In this document: one piece after another, positions 1-11,221 of the stretch
Position numbering within the stretch: position 1 is the stretch's first letter
Layout: each line of letters begins with the position of its first letter
Assembly (NCBI GenBank): GCA_016618085.1
Contig: JABLTG010000012.1
Span: 124,001 to 188,000 of the forward strand
Direction: 5' to 3'
Source of the DNA: Neovahlkampfia damariscottae
Lineage: Eukaryota; Heterolobosea; Selenaionea; Neovahlkampfiida; Neovahlkampfiidae
Length of the DNA: 64,000 bases
Made by a program: the position numbers and the translations under genes
The notes under the pieces: model-generated
Database searches by the model: none
Told to the model about the DNA's origin: nothing
What the model saw: the letters and a program-made list of their open reading frames with translations, nothing else

Positions 1-157
1 AATAATTATAGTGTATTTCTGAAAGTAATTTTGGATGAGTTTCCAAGCATCCACAAGACCATTTTATAGGATCTAATGTTAAATTATAATCATCTTCTAA
101 AGTTGTCCCAAGTCCACCATCTAAAAGTATTGTTTCTTGTTCTTTTGGAAATTGCAT
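1..157 (-). CDS. Homocysteine S-methyltransferase-like protein, N-terminal part
   Basis: The first 52 residues of a minus-strand gene that runs off the left edge. The start MQFPKEQETILLDGGLGTTL and the following stretch with KWSCGCLETHPKLL and EIHYNY match the N-terminus of the S-methyltransferase family (Pcc02574-type: LLDGGLGT, then a leu/glu-rich helix and an EvHxxY segment). Members transfer a methyl group from S-methylmethionine or betaine to homocysteine, using a zinc thiolate site near the C-terminus, which lies outside the window. The ATG is preceded by an ATTGGTC (inverted CCAAT) at about position 173. No intron is visible in this part. Family placement is good; substrate cannot be judged from the fragment. 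Confidence 0.6.
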   Translation of the reverse strand, partial: MQFPKEQETILLDGGLGTTLEDDYNLTLDPIKWSCGCLETHPKLLSEIHYNY

Positions 158-218
158 CGGAATATCTTTTGACCAATAAAATCAATTCAAACTTTCTATT
201 GAAGTTAAATACAAAACT

Positions 219-701
219 TTATTCGAAAGTTCTCTGAAAAATATTCTCAAAACAAAATTTCATTTTTTTGTTGTCACATTTCTTAACATCTTCTGCAATT
301 TTACAATTCTCTAAACATGAAACAAATGTATCAATTTCATTTCTACAATCATTTCTATTCATTTTTGAATTTACTTTTTTCACTCGTTTTTCATACATCA
401 TATCAAAATACTTCTTTTCAATAGGAAATATAAACATTGGTTTATCAATTGTTCTTCTGTGAAATAATCGAGTTGAACAATGAAAATAATCATTAAATTC
501 ATTTTCACAATATTTTTTTCCATTCTTTTCCCAACATTGATCCAATAATTTTTTTACTTTCAAACAGTGAATCATTTCTTTTCTCATTATTAAATTTTCT
601 TTTTCAATAAATTCTTTAAGCTCAGGTTCTATTAATTTTTTCCAATCCTCTGAACTATCCTTCCACGTCAGATATTTACCTTCTTTCTTTTCTTCACTCA
701 T
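219..701 (-). CDS. Twin Cx9C (CHCH-like) protein, probably mitochondrial intermembrane space
   Basis: A single-exon protein of 160 residues starting at MSEEKKEGKY. Its cysteines are regularly spaced: C-LKVKKLLDQ-C, eight residues, then C-ENEFNDYFH-C is an exact twin Cx9C helix-hairpin. A second set follows (C-RNEIDTFVS-C, then further Cys about residues 130-150), less regular. Twin Cx9C proteins are oxidised by Mia40 in the mitochondrial intermembrane space, and double-CHCH forms include the complex I subunit NDUFA8/PGIV. Which member this is cannot be decided. An in-frame TTG lies three codons upstream, but the ATG at 701-699 is preferred. CCAATCAA lies about 45 nt upstream of the ATG. Confidence 0.6.
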   Translation of the reverse strand: MSEEKKEGKYLTWKDSSEDWKKLIEPELKEFIEKENLIMRKEMIHCLKVKKLLDQCWEKNGKKYCENEFNDYFHCSTRLFHRRTIDKPMFIFPIEKKYFDMMYEKRVKKVNSKMNRNDCRNEIDTFVSCLENCKIAEDVKKCDNKKMKFCFENIFQRTFE

Positions 702-789
702 CCTCTTCAAAATTTATTGGGTTGTGATAAGAAATTGATTGGTTGAAAATTATTTTATTATTAAATATTTTGTGTCTGCGTTTACCGAG

Positions 790-3700
790 TTATTCTTTAA
801 AATTTGGTAAAAATTTAACATTTTGATAAATCAATTCACCAATATTATGTGAATAGGTTGACAAAACTTCATTATCATAACAAGATTCTTTTGCAATGAA
901 TTGCAATGAGTACTGATAGACAACATAGTTTTCATCTTCAGGTTTCAATGATTCAACTAATTTTGTAATAGAATCTTTCATTGCCATTGCTTCATTTTCA
1001 TTAATTTGTTGATTTGTTGACCAAGAATAGAATTTCACAACTAAAAATGTACCTAACAATTTACAAAAGATTTGGAATTCTTTGGAGTGATTGGTTGAGA
1101 AATAACCCCATAATTTCCCAATAAAACCTTCTCTTTCACCTGATTTGTCTAAACATAAATTGATGAAATTGATAATTCCGACATACTAAAAGTTTAAATG
1201 AAATGGAATCATAACTTACTTCATGTTTTTGTGTATAATTCAACTTTGAAAAAATATGCATGTATAACATCCAAAGGGGCAGAACAACTGACTCTTCATC
1301 ATGTTTGATGTTCAATTTAAGTAAATTTGAAGCGATTTCAGATTCCAATTTCTCCAAAGGTACTTTTTCATCATACAATTGTTTACTTTTTGCGTGATAT
1401 TAGAAAAATGAAATAATTTACTAATAAGCATAAAGAACTAATCCATGACCGTTTTCTAAACAACTTTGTAAAAAGTCTTTTATTGATGTTTCTGGTGAGA
1501 CGAATTCCTTAAACACAATATCCCAATCTTTTGATTCTTTGAAATGAGAGAACATGATCAATTCAACAACTGAAGCTAATTTATCAACTGAAGGAATACT
1601 AAAAAAAAGGTAAAAAAAAACAAATATCAAATCTTACACATATTGAGATGAATTCATCAAAGGTACAAATAGTTTAGGATTTTGTGATATCAAATCTTGT
1701 AATTTTGTTATCATTTTTTCAAAAATGGATGATGAAAAATTGTAAATTTTGAAGATTTCCTTTAATATTAAAGTGGAAATCTTTTCATTTTTTTGACATT
1801 TTAAAAACATTGATAAAATCTTATCAAAATAGCTCAAATACTTTTTTTCACTTTCTTGAATTGGAGTTACAGATTGTCTTTTTTGTATTTGTTTATTCAT
1901 TTCTGACATTGAAATAACATTGAATACCAATTGAATAAAATACAAAACCTTTTCAAGATTTGATTCAGTTATTACTTTTGGTAACATATCAAAGATTGAT
2001 TCAATAGTGATGAATTTAATATCACCTTTTAAATCTTGTGATGATTTAACATAAGTTTCTTCTACTGTTTGAATTACAGTAATGAAATCATCATTATTCA
2101 TTTCATCCCAATAAATTGAACTCAAAACTTTCTTTAATTTTTCAATAGGATTTTTAACATTTGATTTTTTGTGTAATAATTTAAAAGTAATTTGAGACAA
2201 AGTTAAAAAGAATTCTCTTTTGAATTTTTCATCATCATTTGAATTTTCAATTGTCTTCCAAGGAATAATTAAAAACAGATTCCACATGAATGTATCTGAT
2301 TCTCCTTTTGAATTTTTTAAAATTTTGAACATCACTTGCATCTGAGGGACTGTAATGAAAAATGATTTCCAATCGATTCTCAGTAGAAATCTATGATAAA
2401 CATCTAAAATTTGAAATGGTGATGTTTTAGTCAATCGAATATACAAGTCCCAAGTTAACTCTTGAATATCTGTTTTCATTGACTGTAAGTGAACTAATAC
2501 ATCCATTAATGAATTAACAACAAAAGAAGCGTCACTTAATTCTGTAGAAGAAGACCATGGTAAAACAAATGTATTTTCAATTTTATCATTTTCATAAAAT
2601 TCATTGGATGCCATTGTAAAGATCCAAGGTTCAAGTCCCATTGAAACTCCTCCCCAAACAGCATCTAAATCTTTTTGACTCAATGAAGATCCTTTTACAA
2701 TTCCAACAAGAGCCTTCAGATAATCAGGACAACATTTATACAATGTAGTATTTTTCTTCTTCCTTAATTTCCACAATTCATCTTTGGTTGTGAGCATTGT
2801 GGTAAGATAAATCTCAGGAGTCAATTTTTCATATGGCAAATGTACTAAATCTTTGACTACATCAGGTGGAATGGTGCTATCAACAACACCATTGATAATA
2901 AAATGATATGAATATTCAAATAATTCTGGAAAATTATACTCAATCAATTTGTTAAAGTACTTAATGTACAAATGATAAATTTCCATTTCTGCATCTGACA
3001 ATTTCTTTCCATTTGATAAATCATAATAATATTGAACAATAACCATAAAACAATGATCAATCAAATTTTTACGATCTTCCAAAGAAGGAAAAGATGGAAA
3101 CCAATCTGAAATAATAATACGCTTATACAAAGGAAGAATCACTTCTGCAGTGAATTTCTTTTTCATTGCATAAATGTTTTCAAAAATGCGAACCATCAAT
3201 TGAGGGCACATTGCAGGATTAAAATATTGATTGAGTAACTTAATTCTTGTATGTTTTTCTAACATTAATGTCAACACATTAAAAGTTTCTTCTGAATTGT
3301 ACAAAACAAATTTGTTTCCTAAAACTTGAAGCAATGAATTCAATGAGATTTTGATCGGTGGAAATTCTTTAATTGCGTTGTTATAATAAGTTGCAATTGC
3401 ATAAAACCAAGCAGTTCCAAGTTTAACATCATTTTTTTGAACAATTTCAATGATAACTAATTCCAAATATTTTAAATAGTTTTTCAATTCATCCATGATG
3501 TAATTTTGTTCAAATAAATTTTTTGCAATGCTCCTATTGACAGAAATGGATTGTTTAACTCCTTGATTCTCAACTTTAGTTGGTGCATTGAATTGAACTT
3601 TAACGGGATCAGCACAAAATGGACCACGAATACAACTCAATTCCAACTCTTGAAGAATTTCTTTGTTTTCATAGAGCAAAGGAATTAATTTAATATATTC

Positions 3701-6700
3701 ATTATCAATTTCAATCAATTTGTTTAATGATTCAGTTAATAATTTTCCATTCTTCAAAATAACATCAATATTAAACTAAATAAAGTTAATGAATAAAAAT
3801 AAATACATTATCAATAGAAAGAGAATTAATTTGATAATTTTCCAAAATTTGATTTGTCATTGTTGGTTTCAATTTTTTGATTTCATCTTGTGGTACATAT
3901 GAAACTCTGACAACTGGTTTTTTTCTTTCAATTTTTTTCTTTGTAATTGATTTCAAATAAAGAGAAGGATATATATTTGAAAGTAAAACATAATCATGTT
4001 GATTATGCTCTTTTTTAATAATTAATTCTGAATTTTCATTGAATAATGGTTTTTCAATACAACCAATGAGATAATCACTACAATAGTATTCAGGTAATTC
4101 ATTGATTTTCTTCAAGAATGAATTACAATTTTTTTCAGTATGTTTCACCCATAAATTCATTGCATAATATATTTTATCATAAACTTCATATTTTTTGTCA
4201 TCTTCTCCAAGTTTTTTATAGAATGATGACAAATCTGTTAACCTATCAATTAATTGACCAAAAATTGAATCTCTTGGAGTGATATCTAAAAAGAATGATC
4301 CAAAATTATCAATAGAATCTTTGGTTTTTTTTGATTCAAAGTATAAATCAAAAAATAATTTCCAAAAATTTAAAATAAAGGAATGATCACTTTCAATTGT
4401 CATGTCATAAGTCAATTCAAAACAATGAGCTAAGATTCTATAAATAACAAACACATATCCTTTCTTGGAAGCTGCTTTTTCAAAAGGATATTTTTTGTTT
4501 GACATATCTTCAATAATTCCTAAACGTTTGTATTTTTCTTCTTTTGCAAGTCCTAAAAAGTACAAGAATGAAATATAATGATTTTCGTTTGGTTTTATAG
4601 GTTTAGAGAAATATGCTCCTTCAAAAAGTGACATTGTTTCAACTTTCGATTTCATTGTCATGAATGAAAAGAATGAGGTTTTTCCATAAGAAAAAGTCTT
4701 CAATTCATCAAGACCTTGTAAGAATTTTGAAATGTCTTCATGGATATTCAATGAAAGACATATATTACAAATTTCATTGATTCCATACCAACTTCTTGGA
4801 TCTTGACTCCAATTAGGAACATTTAGAAATTCATCAATCCAAAAAATAACCAGTCTACTGATTGCAGTTTGATTGATTGAAACTGAAGCAAATGTGTCTA
4901 TTACATGTAAAATAGATTGGCAAAGTTGCAAAGTTTTTTCACCAATGACTTTTTTAACATTGACAATTCTTCCAATTGTATTTCCTACAAGTGTTTCATC
5001 TGTATCTGTTTCAATGATGGCTTCAATCCAAGGTTGGAAATTAAATTTACCAAAATTCAAAACAAATTGTTTTCTGATACTAAGATCACTTAATAATCTC
5101 ATTGCAGGTTGATAATGTTTCCAATAAATCATCAATTCCAACCATCTTCTTCCAATTTCATCAAATTGATCAATTCTTGAACCAACTTCACTGATTGAAA
5201 ACAAAAGAAATGCACTTAAAGAATCAAATTCTAATGAGCTTTGTCCCTCAGTTTGTAATACGTTTTTTGTTAATGTTGCTAAATCAGGGTGATTGATTTC
5301 CAAAGGTATTAAGTACGGAATTCCTTCATCATTGTAAAAGTTCAATTTCAAAACAATTTTCCACATCCATTGAGTGAACATGACACTTGTTTTTGACCAA
5401 TATCCTTTTGAGTTTTTCCTGTGATGATTTAAACAATCAACTAAAGCTAAAACTAAAGTCCTTTGCATTTGTGGTTTGGTGTTCCATAATTTTACTTTTG
5501 TTTCTTCATGCCAAACCAGATTATCTACTATAAACTGACCTAATTTGCATTCAATTGAATCAAGTGGTTTGATAAGTAATTTACTAAAAATTTTGATTTC
5601 ATTTTTTGTATATGAAAGTTTAGCAATTGGAATTTGTTTATAAAATGAAATTACTGAATGTTCAATAATTGGAAAATGTTCCAATGTTAATGGTAATACT
5701 ACTTTAATCTTTCAAAGAGTTAATATCAATCAAAATCATACAGAGCAAGGAAATTTCTCACAAATATCAACAATGGCATAAGAGCCATCTCTGGAGAATT
5801 GATCTCTTGTACATTCATTAATTTGTGACATTAAGAAGAGTTCATAAACAATCAACCATGCTAAATTTGGTGAACTATTGCAAGCAATATTCTTTAAAGT
5901 ATGAATCAAATATGATGATTTCGCTCCAATATTCATTAAATTTGTAAAGAATTCCCTATGATGAGTGTCTTTCTTATTGAATGCGATCCATTCTTCAAGT
6001 GAACAAAATGCAGAAATATTATGTTGATCAGTGAAAATTGTTAAAAACAAAAGTGAAGCTGTAAAGTTAGAAATTGAGTCATATGGAAAATCTGGCAAGA
6101 ATCCCCACAATCCAAGTTCTTGAAAATCTGTAGCTGATTTATAAATACTCAAAAATGCTTTGATGAAAAAAGTATTGTATAATTTATGAATATTTGGATG
6201 ATGATATGAGGATTTAACGGCGTTATTAACAATTTGAATAATTCTGACAATAGATTGACCTATTTCCCTTGCGAATTGAACATGAGATGGAATATTAAAT
6301 ATTGCTAATGATTTCTGTAAAATATAAATAATAGTTTCCATTGCATCAAATGACACTTTCCAGTCATAAAATCTTGAATTCTAAATAGATGTTAATTCAA
6401 AGAATAGTGTTACTCTTATCTCCTTTGAATCTTTGAACAAATAATTGACAAATTGGATAATTGGAAATTGAGACCAAAGTGACTGATAATCTTCTTCTGT
6501 TAAAATATAATCCTTTTTATCATTTTCACTGTTAAAATAAATTGGTGTCAAAAACACAGAAAGAACTGCAATAAAAAAATCAATATCATTATCATTTCTA
6601 AAAATAGAATTAGAAAAAATTAATTGATTCTTACTGAACAGATGATAATTGAATGATGTTGTTACCCCATTCACCAATAAATCTACATCTAATCAATTCA

Positions 6701-7301
6701 AAAATAACAAATCTGGTGTCATCAATATCAGCAACTTTAACTAAAAAACCACACATTTGTATTATCCATGTTCTCACATCATTTCGAAAATCTTTTAATC
6801 CATCAACAGATAAATATTCATTGTCCATAATTTCAACTGACGTTGTTAACATATTGTGAGTTTTTTGTTCAAATTGAAATAAAATACTAAGACAGTTCTT
6901 CAAATCTTCAATTTTTTCTCTTTTTTCAATATCTTTATAAATCATATCCAAGTAGTAGTTTATACGAAAACGACATAACTCTACATCAAATTCTTGTTTA
7001 ATAATGTCCTAAAAGTTAAATATATAGTTTCTTTTACATGAAAATGTAATTCTCTTAATTCTTCAAAAAGTGTACTTAATTTTTCGACATATGGAATTTC
7101 AATTTGTGATATAACAGTTGTTACATTACCTGAACAAGGAACTTCATCACCACATAACGCCTCTTGACTAAAAAAAGTTAAAAAAAAAAAGTTTAACCTT
7201 GTTGTCACCACAGATGCTTCTTGATAAATATTATAAGACTGAGATTCAATTGAATCTTTTAAACTCTTAAAACTTTAAAAACAAAAATTCCAAACTTTCA
7301 T
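790..7301 (-). CDS. Very large helical protein, possibly EPG5-like (autophagy tether)
   Basis: A multi-exon gene of about 2,050 residues. Long exons cover 1634-3757 and 3786-5684; shorter ones lie at about 5736-6356, 6381-6640, 6655-6951, 6981-7170 and, at the 3' end, 790-1630. The start is proposed at 7301, where a 27-nt intron (GTTTTTAAAG...AAAAG) joins MKVWNF to the next open frame. The protein is alpha-helical, without transmembrane segments or recognisable catalytic motifs. Stretches such as WGGVSMGLEPWIF, LPWSSS and GRRWLELMIYWKHYQPAMR recall the conserved middle and C-terminal parts of EPG5, a Rab7 effector tethering autophagosomes to lysosomes, which has a similar size. This is resemblance by eye only; another giant HEAT-like scaffold is possible. 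The gene itself is certain, the name is not. Confidence 0.45.
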
Positions 7302-7415
7302 TTTTTCACGTGATTGAAATAATTTTGAATGTGCATGATACAAGTTAAAAGTCAAAGTATAAAAATGATTATCATAATCAATTTGTCTCTTTTAAAAATA
7401 TTAATAAAACTAATG

Positions 7416-7880
7416 TCAAACATTTCCAAATCTTTTCAAAATATCATCTTCATTCAATAAAAATATATTCATATAACTAGGTTTGGTTTGTTTGATTGAT
7501 TCAATATCTATGTCTTCTTTTTCACCCATTTGTTTTTCAAGTTCTTTTGAATATGGATTTATCTCTTGTTGCTTTAAATCCTCAATATTCTTGACTCTAT
7601 TTGAAAACCTTCTTTCATTGAGTTTTTTTATATTTGAGAGGTCTTCTGAAGCATCAAAAACTTCAACTGGTATAATATCATCTGTTTTTGGATATTGTAT
7701 TTCAGGCTCTTCTTGTTTTGTTTTTTTATACTTTTCAACGTTTTCTTGAATGATTTTTTGGTCATTTTTTTCTTCTTCGATGTCCTTTTCTAATTCTGCA
7801 AAATTTAATTTAATTTTTGATGTTATGTCATCATTTTGGTTCTCTTTTTCAGACTCCTTCTTTTTGGGTAAACTGGTCAT
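7416..7880 (-). CDS. Charged, probably disordered or coiled protein of unknown function
   Basis: A single-exon gene of 154 residues from the ATG at 7880. The composition is very rich in Glu, Lys, Asp and Ile, with short predicted coiled-coil stretches (KLNFAELEKDIEEEKND, EELEKQMGEKED-like) and no hydrophobic segment, cysteine cluster or known motif. The C-terminus MNIFLLNEDDILKRFGNV looks ordered and might be a binding peptide. A CCAATCA box sits at 7913-7919, about 35 nt upstream of the ATG in the sense orientation, which supports this start. I do not recognise a family. Confidence 0.5.
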   Translation of the reverse strand: MTSLPKKKESEKENQNDDITSKIKLNFAELEKDIEEEKNDQKIIQENVEKYKKTKQEEPEIQYPKTDDIIPVEVFDASEDLSNIKKLNERRFSNRVKNIEDLKQQEINPYSKELEKQMGEKEDIDIESIKQTKPSYMNIFLLNEDDILKRFGNV

Positions 7881-8080
7881 CAAGAAGAAAACTGAAGTTT
7901 CTTTTTTTATTGTGATTGGTGGAAAATTAATCTTAGAAGATCCAAATTGAATTTTGGAAATAATTGCATAAAGTAATCAGTATTTTCAAATATTTGAAAT
8001 AGGAGTTTTTATTATTTGACAAATGATTTTTTTTAACTTAATTCACCAATAGTGGCTGGTCGAGATTTTCAACGAAAACT

Positions 8081-9904
8081 ATGTGGAGGTTAAGTAAGAA
8101 ACATTTGAAATGAACTTCAAAATTAGGAATACCATTCAAGAAATCAATTAAACATTCAAACTATTCATTGAAAACATTAAAAAAATATCCAAAAACAAAT
8201 TTCTTTATTGGAAGCTCTTTGGTAGGTTTATCATTAATTTTGAGTAATCCACCTGATTTTTTACTTGGTTTTAATCATTATGTAAAATCATCATTTGCTG
8301 TTTTTTTGATTGTTTTGGACTACAAATTATCATTAACTTTTTGTGATGAAAAAGAGAAAGATAAAATACTCTCAAAAATTCACACTAGATCAGCTGAACG
8401 ATTACTCAAATTATTTTTAGTTAATAAAGGTATCTTTATTAAAGTTGGACAACATATTGCTGCATTAAACAACATCATACCACCTGAATATACAGAAGTA
8501 ATGAAAAAGTGTCAGGATCACGCTGAATGTGATAATTTTTCAAATATCAAAAGTTTTATTGAAAAAGAACTTGGAGATAAAATAGAAAATGTCTTTTATG
8601 ATTTTTCCGAAAAACCGATTGCTGCTGCAAGTATTGCTCAAGGTTTTTTTTAAATTTTTTTTTCACTAAAAATTTTCAAGTTCACTTGGCAAAATTGAAA
8701 GAAACTGATGAACAAGTAGTTGTAAAGGTTCAATACCCACAATTAGAGACCTCTCTTTCTTCAGATATCGCTACATTAGATTTTTTAATTTCAACAATAG
8801 AAAAAATCTTTCCAGAGGTTCATTTGTATTGGTTAGTGAAAGAAATTAAGTTAGATTTACCTTATGAATTAGATTTTATCAATGAAGCTAACAATTCCGA
8901 AAAATTGAAGAAACACTTCCAAAAAAGAGATGATATTTCAACACCACAAATTTATTGGAATTATACAACAAGAAGAATTTTGACAATGGAATTTGTTGAA
9001 GGATTTAAGTTGAATGATCATGATAATTTGAAAAAACATGATTTTAATTTAAAAAATCTTTCCAAAATCGTTTCAGAAGTTTTTGCACAACAAATATTTA
9101 TTGACGGGTAATTTTTAATTTTTATGTAATTTTAATGTTATAGATGGATTCATTGTGATCCTCATCAAGTAATTTAAATTTTTTTTTACCTTTATTTAAG
9201 GGTTTTTTATTGTAAATTATTCACATCATTTTTGAAGGAAATATTTTGGCAAGAAAAAAGAATGGAAAAGAGCAAATTGTTGTATTAGATCATGGATTAT
9301 ATCAAAGGTTATCATCTGATTTCATGTATCTCCAAATTCAAAATTTTAACAAAAACTTTATATAGATTAGACTACTGTTATTTATGGAAAGGTCTTGTTT
9401 TAAAAGACAAAGATTTAATCAAGAAATACGTTATAAAACTTCTTGGAGATGAAAATGACACAGCATTATTCGCCACTATTTTAACATCTAGAATATGGAA
9501 AGAGTAAAAAAAAAACAAAATTATTTAACTAAAAAATCAAATCATTTAGAAAGGATATTGGAATGAATAATAAGTTATCTGAACAAGAACTAAAAGAATT
9601 GATGAGTTATGGTCAATCTAATTTCATTGACATTTTAAAAATCCTTTCAAAAGTTCCACAAAAAATGATACTTTTATTAAAGAGCAATGAATTATTAAGA
9701 TCAATTCAAATGGATTTAGGAATACCAGTCAACTATTATCTTATATTTGTCAAATATGCCATGAAAGGAATATATATTCAAGATTTAAAAATGAATTCAA
9801 GTTTCATAAAAAAAGTGAAGATCTTTCTTTATAATTTGTTTTTTGAATTTCAATTTTGGGTTTATATCAATTTTTTGAAACTTTTTGCAATAATTCAACA
9901 ATAA
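8081..9904 (+). CDS. ABC1/ADCK1-type atypical kinase, mitochondrial
   Basis: A UbiB/COQ8-family protein. Exon 1 codes MWRL, joined by a 37-nt intron to RIPFKKSIKHSNYSL, a basic N-terminus typical of mitochondrial import. Family motifs follow: KVGQ in the IFIKVGQHIAAL helix, the AAAS loop (IAAASIAQVHLAK, split by an intron at 8643-8680), the VVVKVQYP lysine, the catalytic IHCDPHQGNILA and LDHGLYQ in place of DFG. LDHGLYQ is typical of the ADCK1/ADCK5 branch. At least seven introns of 30-50 nt are needed. The codon string DPHQ-GNIL is restored only if a one-base exon at 9201 is included. The usual Pro of DPHPGN is Gln here. ADCK1 acts in mitochondrial lipid and cristae homeostasis in animals; function here is inferred. 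Confidence 0.9.
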
Positions 9905-9990
9905 ATTTTGTTTGATAATCAACCAATCAAATTTCTTTATTTTCTCAAACAAAAAAAAAGCGCCACAACTTGACCTTTCACAAAAAGAAA

Positions 9991-11214
9991 ATGGTTATTG
10001 AAGATGAAGAAAGAAGAATTTTATTCTATCAATTTTGTAAAAAATTATGTTATAAATCAAATGAAGAAAAGTGGCACGTGGAAGAATTAGCAACTATTTT
10101 TCAAAACCTTTATGATATGTTTACATTAATAAACTCAACTGATTTACCAAACTTTAAAATAATAGAAGCAAAAAAATACATGAACTCAGAAATCAAAGAT
10201 AATTTAAAAGAGTACCTAAACTCATTGAAAGAGTAAAGACAAACAAAAAAATTGATGTTTTTTTTTTAGTTATTTTGATATCATTTCATTTGAAGTTTCT
10301 GATATCTATGACTTTTTTCTCAATGAACAAAAGACTTTTTTGAATAATTTTAGTCCTATGAAATCAAGTTTCAATATAAACCCAATTCAAACAACTTGGA
10401 GTAATTTAATGTCACATTCAATTAATAATAACTTGGAATATATGATTTGTTCCATGACTACACTATATTATATCATAACCAATGAGTATTATACCATTGA
10501 AGGTTTCTGACAAAAAAATTAACATTATTTTCTCAGTTGCCGAAGAAGAAGATTCAAATTTAAACTTGATAGAAGATGATTTATTCAAAGAAGAAAAAAA
10601 AGAAAAATCAAATTTTTCAACAACTTTTTTTTCTTTCCTTAAAACCTTTATAAAAATTTCTACCTTCATTGGTATAAATATACTTGGGTTCTATAATTCA
10701 AAGAAGGAAAATGTATACTGGAATTTAAATTCAAACTTTTGGAGAAAATATTTCATCAATTCATTTGATTGGAAAAAGTTGTTAGTTTCAGGTGTATTGC
10801 CTTCCATCAGTTTTTGGTTTATTTATTCATACCTTTTTGGATCTTCGATCAACAAAAAAAAAATGAAACCAAATCCTATTTTGATAAAAACAAAAGAAAA
10901 TGAAGAAAAAAAAATTGAATTTGATGAGTTGAAAAATTCAATAGAAAGAAGTAAAGAAAGATATAAAAAAATCTAACAAAAAAGTCATACAAATTTTTAA
11001 GACGCATGAAAATAATATGAAATCAATTTTAAAAGATTTTAAGATATTGAATGAAAAACAAATGTTTTTGAATAATTCAACCCTTTTGATTATGAAAAGT
11101 AATAATGATGAACCAAATAGAAAATTATCAATGAGTCAATTTCAAGCATCACATAAAAAAGTATCGGAGACGTACACAGAATTGAGTAAGATTATAAAAA
11201 TACAATTTCAATAA
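9991..11214 (+). CDS. Unknown membrane protein with acidic and helical parts
   Basis: The frame starts at MVIEDEERRILFYQF (ATG 9991; CCAATCA at 9923-9929). An intron near 10235-10269 and a second at 10503-10536 (GTTTCTGAC...TTCTCAG) join three exons. The protein has an N-terminal helical region of about 170 residues, an acidic spacer (VAEEEDSNLNLIEDD), then two hydrophobic segments (STFIGINILGFY; GVLPSISFWFIYSYLFG) and a Lys-rich tail. The frame ends at 10975, but a second open frame directly downstream (to 11214, helical, containing RKLSMSQFQASHKK) looks like its continuation. A run of seven A at about 10965 separates them, so either a sequencing length error or a real stop is possible. No family recognised. 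Confidence 0.5.
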
Positions 11215-11221
11215 ATAATCT

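Noticed and set aside
4873-5112. 79-residue plus-strand frame
   Set aside because: Antisense to a long minus-strand exon of the EPG5-like gene. Its composition follows the complementary strand.
10482-10976. A separate gene starting at the ATG at 10482, overlapping the previous frame
   Set aside because: A 34-nt GT-AG intron at 10503-10536 joins both frames smoothly into one protein.
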